A DNA stretch of 64,000 nucleotides from Paracoccus zeaxanthinifaciens ATCC 21588 (GTDB lineage: Bacteria > Pseudomonadota > Alphaproteobacteria > Rhodobacterales > Rhodobacteraceae). The stretch lies in the NCBI RefSeq assembly GCF_000420145.1, contig NZ_ATUJ01000006.1, positions 110,258-174,257 of the forward strand, written 5' to 3'. Shown in pieces: positions 55,769 through 61,623 of this stretch. Position 1 is the stretch's first letter; every line of letters begins with the position of its first letter. Made by a program: the position numbers and the translations under genes. Under the pieces are notes generated by a model, which had not been told where the DNA came from, did not search any database, and saw only the letters and a list, made by a program, of their open reading frames with translations.

Positions 55769-56560
55769 CTATTCACGGCCCTGCACATCGGGCGTCTTCC
55801 AGCCCAGATGCTGCCCTCCGTCCACGCAGATCAGCTGCCCCGTCACCCCCCGCGCCGTCACGAGATAGCGCAGCGCGTCGCAGATGCCCTGCGGGTCCGC
55901 ACCGCGCCCCAGCACGGTCGAGGCGCGCTGCCGGGCAAAGTGATCCTCGGGCTGGCGGGCGCCGATCAGGGTCGGTCCGGGACCGATCGCGTTCACGCGG
56001 ATATCTGGGGCCAGCCCCTGCGCGGCGGTGCGCGTCAGCCACCACAGCCCGGCCTTGGCGATGGAATAGGTCATGAATTCCGGCGTCGGCTTCAGCACCC
56101 TCTGATCGACCATGTTGACGACCACAGCCTGCGCCTCGGGCTCGCCGTTCTCGTCGGGGGCGGCCTTCGGGGCCTGCGCGGCAAAGGCCTGCATCAGCTG
56201 GAAGGGCGCGCGCAGGTTGCTGTCCATGTGCCTGTCCCAGCCCTCCATCGAGGCGCTGTGCAGGTTGTCGTAATCGAAGATCGAGGCGTTGTTCACCAGG
56301 ACGCCCAGTTGCCCCATCGCGTCATGGACCCGCCCGACCAGCGCACCCGCCTGGTCGTGGTCCAGCAGGTCCGCCTGGAAGGTCCGCGCATCGACGCCCA
56401 GGGCACGCGCATCGGCGGCGGTCTGTTCGGCAGCCTCGGCCGATCCGGCGTAATGGATCGCGACGGGATGGCCCATCCGCGCCAGTTCCAGCGCCATCGC
56501 GCGGCCCAGCCGCTTCGCGCCACCCGTGACCAGTGCGACGCCCTTCACAGCAGCACCCAT
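55769..56560 (-). CDS. SDR-family oxidoreductase (pteridine reductase-like)
   Basis: NAD(P)-dependent short-chain dehydrogenase, 263 residues. The nucleotide motif is TGGAKRLGRAMALELARMG near residue 13, and NNASIFDYDNL and the catalytic YSIAKAG near residue 170 are present. ARMGHPVAIHY and the RLGR variant of the glycine motif resemble pteridine reductase/FolM. The start at MGAAVKGVALVTGG overlaps the antiporter gene end by 16 nt. Substrate not established. Confidence 0.85.
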   Translation of the reverse strand: MGAAVKGVALVTGGAKRLGRAMALELARMGHPVAIHYAGSAEAAEQTAADARALGVDARTFQADLLDHDQAGALVGRVHDAMGQLGVLVNNASIFDYDNLHSASMEGWDRHMDSNLRAPFQLMQAFAAQAPKAAPDENGEPEAQAVVVNMVDQRVLKPTPEFMTYSIAKAGLWWLTRTAAQGLAPDIRVNAIGPGPTLIGARQPEDHFARQRASTVLGRGADPQGICDALRYLVTARGVTGQLICVDGGQHLGWKTPDVQGRE

Positions 56561-57471
56561 ACATAGGTTCCGTAGCAGGCCAGCAGCACGGCCCCCACGG
56601 CACGCCCCATCGCGATGCCCCGGAACAGGAACGGCATCAGCAGGGCCGAGCTTGCCAGCATGACCCATAGGTCCAGCCGCAGCATCTCGGGCGGGACGGG
56701 CAGCGGTGCCACGATCGAGGTGATCCCGAGGATCGCGAGGATGTTGAAGATGTTCGAGCCGACGACATTGCCAAGCGCCATGTCCGCCCGCCCCCGCAGC
56801 GCCGACGCGACCGAGGCCGCCAGTTCCGGCAGCGAGGTTCCGATGGCGACCAGCGTCAGGCCGATCACGGTATCGCTGATCCCGAAGGCCAGCGCGATCT
56901 CGGTCGCACCCGCGACCAGCATGTTCGCCCCGATGGGCAGCGCGACGAGGCCCGCGACCAGCCAGAGGGCGATGCGCGGCCAGGTGGCGCCCAGCTCGGC
57001 GCCCTCGACCTCGTCGGCGGCCTCGGCCTTGCCGGTGGTCAGCTGCCGCCACAGCACCAGCGCCAGCGCGACCAGAAGCAGCATGCCCTCGATCCGGCCG
57101 ATGGTGCCCGTGAAGGCCAGCGCGATCAGCAGGACCGAAGCCCCCATCATCATCGCCCAGCTTTCGCGCAGGTCGTGCCCACGTGTCGGGATGCCCGAGA
57201 TCAGCGCGGTCGCGCCCAGGATCACCAGCACGTTGGCCACGTTCGATCCGACGACATTGCCCAGCGCGATGCCGCTGGACCCCTTCAGCGCCGCCGACAG
57301 CGACACCAGCAGTTCAGGCGCCGAGGTGCCGAAGGCCACGACGGTCAGGCCCACGACCAGCGGCGTGATGCCCAGCCGCAGCGCAAGGTTCACCGCGCCC
57401 TTGACCAGCAGGTCGCCGCCAAGGACCAGAAGGACAAGCCCGCCCAGGACAAGAAGAATTTCAGCGATCAC
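56545..57471 (-). CDS. Calcium/sodium antiporter (CaCA family)
   Basis: YrbG-like K+-independent cation exchanger with two Na_Ca_ex repeats, 308 residues from the GTG at 57471; a TTG at 57486 would add five residues. The repeat motifs are GTSAPELLVSLSAAL...GNVVGSNVANVLVILG and GTSLPELAASVASAL...GNVVGSNIFNILAILG, with the conserved Glu. About ten membrane helices. It overlaps the SDR gene at its end and a very small gene at its start. Confidence 0.88.
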   Translation of the reverse strand: MIAEILLVLGGLVLLVLGGDLLVKGAVNLALRLGITPLVVGLTVVAFGTSAPELLVSLSAALKGSSGIALGNVVGSNVANVLVILGATALISGIPTRGHDLRESWAMMMGASVLLIALAFTGTIGRIEGMLLLVALALVLWRQLTTGKAEAADEVEGAELGATWPRIALWLVAGLVALPIGANMLVAGATEIALAFGISDTVIGLTLVAIGTSLPELAASVASALRGRADMALGNVVGSNIFNILAILGITSIVAPLPVPPEMLRLDLWVMLASSALLMPFLFRGIAMGRAVGAVLLACYGTYVWVLL

Positions 57472-57580
57472 GACGCCCGATCCCAAGAATGTTGCGCAGG
57501 GCCCGGCGGAAGGCAGGGCCGCGGATGACGGCCATCGCGACCATCACCAGAAGAAACAGAAGAACGACGCGGACGCTCAT
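57461..57580 (-). CDS. Very small membrane protein, 39 residues
   Basis: Begins MSVRVVLLFLLVMVAMAVIRG with one hydrophobic helix (about residues 3-20) and a basic tail RRALRNILGIGRRDR. Its ATG overlaps the stop of the S49 peptidase gene (ATGA) and its end overlaps the antiporter start, so coupling in both directions is possible. It is too small to assign to a family; reality rests on the overlaps and the clear membrane-helix plus basic-tail composition. Confidence 0.5.
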   Translation of the reverse strand: MSVRVVLLFLLVMVAMAVIRGPAFRRALRNILGIGRRDR

Positions 57581-58386
57581 GCGCGGGTTCCGAAGCGCTG
57601 GAACGCGGCGCGTTCCTCGGCGGCGTCGAACAGCGCATCGGCGGACAGCCCGATCCGGCGCAGCAGCGGACGGCGCAGGCCAAGCGCGTCGAAGCGCAGC
57701 TTCTCGCCGTAAAGCTCCTTCATCTTCGGGACCAGGTGGCCGATCCCGTCCGCAAGCCCGAGGCGCACGGCCTCTCGGCCCGCCCAGAACTCGCCGGTGA
57801 ACAAGTCGCGATCCGCGTCCAGCCGGTCGCCGCGACGGCTGCGGACATGATCCTTGAAGGCCTCGTGGATGGGCAGCAGGATGTTGTTCAGCCGCGCCAC
57901 GTCCTCGGGGTTCTCGGGGCGGAAGGGGTCCATGGTGGATTTCGACCGACCCGCCGTGTGGACCCGACGCTCGATGCCCCACCGCTCGATCAGCTCGTGG
58001 AAGCCGAAGCCCGCCGAGATCACGCCGATCGACCCCAGGACCGAGCTTTCGTCCGCCCAGATCCGATCCGCCGCGCAGGCCAGCCAATAGCCGCCGGACG
58101 CGGCCATGTCCTCGACGAAGGCATGGACGGGGACGCCGGTCTCGTCGGCGACGCGGCGGATGCGCGCACCGATCAACGAAGATTGCACCGGCGATCCGCC
58201 GGGCGAATTGATCGCAAGGGCCACCGCGACGGGCTTGCCGCGCCGGAAGGCGCGTTCGATCAGCGGGGCCAGTGCGGCGTCGTTCAGCCCCCCGCCACGA
58301 CCGGCGCCACCGATGGCGCCCGTCAGGCGGATGACCGCGACACGTGGCTTGCGGGACAGAAGCGGGGTCAGGACGGGTATGCGCAT
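57577..58386 (-). CDS. S49-family peptidase (SppA/SohB-like)
   Basis: Serine peptidase with a Ser-Lys dyad, 269 residues from MRIPVLTPLLSRKPRVAV; the frame is open to 58422. The nucleophile is in VEDMAASGGYWLACAADRI near residue 112 and the Lys is in HTAGRSKSTMDPF. NSPGGSPVQSSLI is also conserved. A single domain and no clear N-terminal membrane anchor set it apart from E. coli SppA. Likely role is degradation of signal peptides or membrane protein fragments. Confidence 0.88.
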   Translation of the reverse strand: MRIPVLTPLLSRKPRVAVIRLTGAIGGAGRGGGLNDAALAPLIERAFRRGKPVAVALAINSPGGSPVQSSLIGARIRRVADETGVPVHAFVEDMAASGGYWLACAADRIWADESSVLGSIGVISAGFGFHELIERWGIERRVHTAGRSKSTMDPFRPENPEDVARLNNILLPIHEAFKDHVRSRRGDRLDADRDLFTGEFWAGREAVRLGLADGIGHLVPKMKELYGEKLRFDALGLRRPLLRRIGLSADALFDAAEERAAFQRFGTRA

Positions 58387-58431
58387 GTCACGACAGATAG
58401 GCGCTGCGCATCGCGGCGACAAGCAGCCGCG

Positions 58432-59454
58432 TCAGCCTGCCGCGCGGATCGTGTCGCCGGGAATGAAGGTCGGCGTCAACGAGATGACGCGATCCTCGGG
58501 GCGGGTATCCTTGCCCGCCACCAGCCGCGCCGCGCGGCGACCGATATCGACGCGGCGCGCATCGGTCGTGGCCAGCCGCACCGGCAGCCCGTCCAGCAGA
58601 TCGACCCCGTTGAAGCCCGCAAGCCCGATCCGGCCCGGCACGTCATATCCCTGGTCGAGGCAGTGCAGCATCCCCCCTGCCCCGATCATGTCGTTCGAGA
58701 AATAGAGGAAATCCAGATCCGGCGCGCGCGACAGGATGCGCTCGGTCAGCTCGCGGCCCTTCAGCAGCGACGACCCACCCTGGTAGTATTCGCGCGCCTC
58801 CAGCTGGATGCCGGCCTTGGACAGACCCTCCTCGAAGCCCAGCAGGCGTTTGCGGGCGCGGTGATCCTCGGGCATGTGCGTGCCCACGAAGCCGATCCGG
58901 CGATAGCCTGCGGCGACAATGCGCTCGGCCATCTCGCGGCCCGCGCGGATGTGGCTGATGCCCACCAGCGTGTCGATCCCCTCGCCGTCGGTATCCATGA
59001 TCTCGACCACCGGGATGCCGGAATTCTGCAGCATGGCCCGGGCGGCCTTGCTGTGTTCCAGCCCCGCCAGGATCACCCCCGAGGGCCGCCATGACAGCAT
59101 GTCGTACAGCACCATCTCCTCTCGGGCGGGGGAATAGTTGGTGACCCCGATAACCGGCTGCAGCCCAGTATCGTCCAGCTCTGCCGAGATCCCGCCCAGC
59201 ACGTCCGGAAAGACCAGGTTCGACAGCGACGGAATGACCACGGCCACCAGGTTGACCCGCTGGCTTGCCAGTCCGCCCGCGATCTTGTTGGGCACGTATC
59301 CCAGCATCTTGGCGGCGGTCAGCACCTTTTCGCGCGTGGCGGCCGACACGTCGCCCCGGTTGCGCAGGACGCGGCTGACCGTCATCTCGGACACCCCCGA
59401 GGCCTCGGACACATCGCGGAGGGTCAGCGGGCGTCGCGGTCTGGTAGGGATCAT
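58432..59454 (-). CDS. LacI-family transcriptional regulator
   Basis: 340 residues from MIPTRPRRPLTLRDVSEASG; the frame is open to 59529. The helix-turn-helix and hinge are LRDVSEASGVSEMTVSRVLRNRG near residues 11-33, followed by GYVPNKIAGGLA. The C-terminal periplasmic-binding-like domain binds a sugar or sugar acid. It resembles GntR of the gluconate group. No sugar-use genes are nearby in the window, so the target is unknown. Confidence 0.87.
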   Translation of the reverse strand: MIPTRPRRPLTLRDVSEASGVSEMTVSRVLRNRGDVSAATREKVLTAAKMLGYVPNKIAGGLASQRVNLVAVVIPSLSNLVFPDVLGGISAELDDTGLQPVIGVTNYSPAREEMVLYDMLSWRPSGVILAGLEHSKAARAMLQNSGIPVVEIMDTDGEGIDTLVGISHIRAGREMAERIVAAGYRRIGFVGTHMPEDHRARKRLLGFEEGLSKAGIQLEAREYYQGGSSLLKGRELTERILSRAPDLDFLYFSNDMIGAGGMLHCLDQGYDVPGRIGLAGFNGVDLLDGLPVRLATTDARRVDIGRRAARLVAGKDTRPEDRVISLTPTFIPGDTIRAAG

Positions 59455-59571
59455 GGGATGTCGTTTCCAGTGTTGCAGGCCCGTCATGTTAGCGCGGGTC
59501 AGGCCCTGCCACAACCAGCCCCGGATCACCGCTTGCCAAAGCGCCCCCCTGCCCGATATTCAGGGCGCGAC

Positions 59572-59648
59572 GGCCCCGTGGCTCAACTGGATAGAGCAGC
59601 CCCCTCCTAAGGGGCAGGTTGCAGGTTCGAATCCTGCCGGGGTCACCA
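59572..59648 (+). tRNA. tRNA-Arg (anticodon CCU)
   Basis: Complete cloverleaf: acceptor arms GGCCCCG (59572-59578) and CGGGGTC (59638-59644), D stem GCTC/GAGC, anticodon stem GCCCC/GGGGC with loop CTCCTAA giving anticodon CCU, T stem GCAGG/CCTGC with TTCGAAT, and encoded CCA at 59646-59648. It reads AGG codons, which are rare in this G+C-rich genome. The DNA to its right is foreign-looking, so its 3' end is a likely integration site. Confidence 0.97.
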
Positions 59649-59692
59649 TTTTTCAATTTTATATCATACACTTGCGCGATCCATGCGCGCAC

Positions 59693-59717
59693 ATCCTGCA
59701 GGTTCTTGCAGGATTTT
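59693..59717 (+). terminator. Terminator-like hairpin downstream of tRNA-Arg
   Basis: ATCCTGCA (59693-59700) and TGCAGGAT (59707-59714) form an 8-bp stem with a 6-nt loop followed by TTT. It is 45 nt past the tRNA 3' end and could end the tRNA transcript. Confidence 0.55.
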
Positions 59718-59748
59718 CCGGCGGTTTTCGGTGCTGGATCGAGAGCAT

Positions 59749-59767
59749 CCCGTACAAAACCCGTACA
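59749..59767. repeat. Tandem CCCGTACA repeat
   Basis: CCCGTACA occurs at 59749-59756 and again at 59760-59767, an 11-nt period, about one helical turn. It could bind an integrase (arm-type site), a replication protein, or mean nothing. No further copies were noticed nearby. Confidence 0.4.
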
Positions 59768-59810
59768 GTTGGACCGGGCTGGCTTTGATTCAGCTGGGAG
59801 ATGGGCAAAG

Positions 59811-59875
59811 AAAAACCTCGGTCCGGCGGCAACCGAAACCGAGGCAAATTCAAAAGCAGGCACGAAATTCTGCTT
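59811..59875 (-). ncRNA. Antisense RNA (ctRNA) of a repABC-type replicon
   Basis: The RNA of about 65 nt is read from the minus strand, toward the tRNA and opposite to repC. Its promoter is TTGTGA (59905-59910) and TATACT (59881-59886) with an 18-nt spacer. The RNA would fold into a first hairpin (AGCAG with CTGCT) and a terminator stem CCTCGGT/ACCGAGG (59838-59844 with 59816-59822) followed by TTTTT. Location just upstream of repC and the two-hairpin form match the ctRNA that represses RepC synthesis and sets incompatibility in repABC plasmids. Confidence 0.8.
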
Positions 59876-59950
59876 CCCCAAGTATAGCGCATCGAGCCGC
59901 CCTGTCACAACGAAAATCCTGCGGGCCGGCTGTCCCGATGGGAGGTTCGC

Positions 59951-61180
59951 ATGACGCATGTGTTGACGCACCGCGGTCTGCCGGACGGGATGACCCGATG
60001 GGACCTCTACGGCCTCGTGGTCAAGGCGGCGAAGCATTTCGGCCTGACCGATACGATGCTCAAGTACCTGCGCTTCGCGATCTCCCGGACACAGGATCAG
60101 GACTATGCCGCAGGCAGGATTTGCGCCTTGTGGCCCTCGGTCTCGGAAACCGCATCGCAGCTGGAGGCGGACCCGCGCCAGATTGCCCGGGCCGAGGCCC
60201 GGCTGGCGGAGCTGGGCTTCATCGTGAAATCCAGCGCAGCGCGGTGTCGGCGCTACGGCGTCAGATCGGAAAACGTCATCCGCTACGCTTTCGGTATCAA
60301 CCTCGCCCCGCTGGTGGATCGGGCCCGCGAGATCGAGGCCGCCGCGCGGAAGGTTTGCTTCGAGAAGGAAGAGGCCAAGCGCCTGCGCCTTCATATCCCC
60401 AAGCTGTTGGAGCGGGTCCGCACCTCCGGGGACGCTTCCGCCGAAGAGGCCGCGGAAGTGATCCTGCCATCTCGCCGCCCCTCCCGCATCTGGCGCTATG
60501 CGCGGCTGAAGGAGATCGCCGACGCGCTGGAGGCCTTGATCGAGACGTTCACCGACGCGTCTGTGGCAGTGGAAATGTCCGACCGGTGCGACGCGGATGT
60601 CGCACCCAGCGAAGGTAGAAAAACAAACTCAAAAAGAAGTAGCAGCGGGCAGCCCGAACCCCGGCTGACCCCGGCGCAGTTCTGCATTCTCGCCAGCACA
60701 GGCTTCGAAGATGCGGTTCGGCAGTATGCGCCTCCCGGTGCGCCGCCGGATTGGCGCACGATCCCCGCCGCGGCAAAGGATTGGGCGCAGGTACGGGGCA
60801 TCCCGGTTGGTCTCTGGCAGCGGCAGGTCGACTGCCTCGGTCCGGAGAAGGCGGCCATCTGTCTTCTCGTCGCAGATCGAAATGCAGAGCGGGTCGGCAG
60901 TGTGCATCAGGTCGATGACCTTCGCCGAGCGTTCCTGGGCCTGGCGCGCAACACCGCTGCGCGTGGTTCCGCACTTCACGGTTTGGTCGGAGAGCTCCAA
61001 GGCTTGCGGCGTCAATTGCACGACCGCGCCACCATGCCCGACGCTTCAGGTCATGTGCCGCGGAGTGGTGGTGAGATCGCCTCCCACACGGCAGGCGAAC
61101 CACCGCTTCGCAGCCGCCAGCGGCGGCTCCCGGAGGCAACGGTGCAGGTTTTCCGCGAAATGTCAGAGGGGGCCGAGTGA
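59951..61180 (+). CDS. repC: Plasmid replication initiator RepC
   Basis: Initiator of the repABC plasmid family, 409 residues. The N-terminal winged-helix region has GLPDGMTRWDLYGLVVKAA near residue 9 and ISRTQDQDYAAGRICALWPS near residue 48, then GINLAPLVDRAREIEAAA. A Lys/Ser-rich linker near residues 220-235 is coded by an A+T-rich island like the oriV of this family. GGGAGG lies before the ATG. It stands alone, without repA or repB, so partition functions are missing or elsewhere. The stop overlaps mobC. Confidence 0.88.
   Translation: MTHVLTHRGLPDGMTRWDLYGLVVKAAKHFGLTDTMLKYLRFAISRTQDQDYAAGRICALWPSVSETASQLEADPRQIARAEARLAELGFIVKSSAARCRRYGVRSENVIRYAFGINLAPLVDRAREIEAAARKVCFEKEEAKRLRLHIPKLLERVRTSGDASAEEAAEVILPSRRPSRIWRYARLKEIADALEALIETFTDASVAVEMSDRCDADVAPSEGRKTNSKRSSSGQPEPRLTPAQFCILASTGFEDAVRQYAPPGAPPDWRTIPAAAKDWAQVRGIPVGLWQRQVDCLGPEKAAICLLVADRNAERVGSVHQVDDLRRAFLGLARNTAARGSALHGLVGELQGLRRQLHDRATMPDASGHVPRSGGEIASHTAGEPPLRSRQRRLPEATVQVFREMSEGAE
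60612..60643. other. Candidate oriV inside repC
   Basis: About 32 nt, very rich in A (runs AAAAA and AAAAA separated by CAAACTC), lie in the middle of the otherwise G+C-rich repC gene. In repABC plasmids the origin lies inside repC in an A+T-rich stretch, and here the island codes only for a flexible linker. Assigned by position and composition. Confidence 0.5.
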
Positions 61181-61623
61181 TGGTCACGGGACGGAAATCA
61201 AGTTCACCCACGTCTTGCGACGCGGGAACAGGCGAGGGGGCTGCGCCCCCTTCGAACCCCCCGGCAGTTTCAGGAGCCAAGTATGCCGAGCAGTTGTCCC
61301 GATCGATCACCTTCCGGGTGTCCCAGTTTGAGAAGGACGCATTGGATGACATCGCGCGTCAGGCCCGCCGGCCTCTAGCGGAGCTGCTGAGAGAGGCCCT
61401 GGGGATGGTGACGTCCGGCCACCGCACCAACATCCCCATGGCGCCGCCGGAGTTGATGCGGGCCGTCGCTCGCCTCGAGGCCGACATGGATGAGGTCACG
61501 CGCGTTCTGCGGGCGGCCGAGGCAGATGGCAGCTATCTGGACCGCCTGGCGATCCTGAGCCTGCTGGTCGCCATCGATCGGAAGCTGGGCAAGCTGGCGC
61601 ACCGGCATTGGAGCTGGCGATGA
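61180..61623 (+). CDS. mobC: Mobilization accessory protein MobC
   Basis: Relaxosome protein that helps the relaxase at oriT, 147 residues. The ribbon-helix-helix is in SRSITFRVSQFEKDALDDIARQ near residue 43, followed by a helical region with VARLEADMDEVTRVLRAAEADG. The ATG overlaps the repC stop (GTGATG), and its stop overlaps the relaxase ATG. The first 35 or so residues are low complexity and their DNA holds a GC-rich hairpin, so the true start could be further in. Confidence 0.85.
   Translation: MVTGRKSSSPTSCDAGTGEGAAPPSNPPAVSGAKYAEQLSRSITFRVSQFEKDALDDIARQARRPLAELLREALGMVTSGHRTNIPMAPPELMRAVARLEADMDEVTRVLRAAEADGSYLDRLAILSLLVAIDRKLGKLAHRHWSWR
61235..61251. other. Candidate oriT hairpin
   Basis: AGGGGGC and GCCCCCT form a 7-bp stem with a TGC loop, immediately followed by TTCGAACCCCCC. 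It lies at the start of mobC, where the nic region of small mobilizable plasmids is often found. Assigned by position and structure only. Confidence 0.3.

Larger units (their letters stand above)
59649..59950. other. Left border of the repC-mob element
   Basis: This 302-nt gap holds no protein gene. From left to right it has an A+T-rich stretch next to the tRNA, a terminator-like hairpin, the tandem CCCGTACA repeats (59749-59756 and 59760-59767), the antisense ctRNA and its promoter, and the repC ribosome-binding site GGGAGG. An integrase gene is not present here. Confidence 0.7.

Noticed and set aside
59489..60394. A 301-residue minus-strand protein containing GDPGRIRTCN
   Set aside because: That peptide is the well-known translation artefact of a tRNA gene read backwards; the frame merely crosses the tRNA-Arg and repC.
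61608..61619. A TTG start for the relaxase
   Set aside because: The ATG at 61620 overlaps the mobC stop and places the catalytic Tyr at residue 19 as in MbeA.
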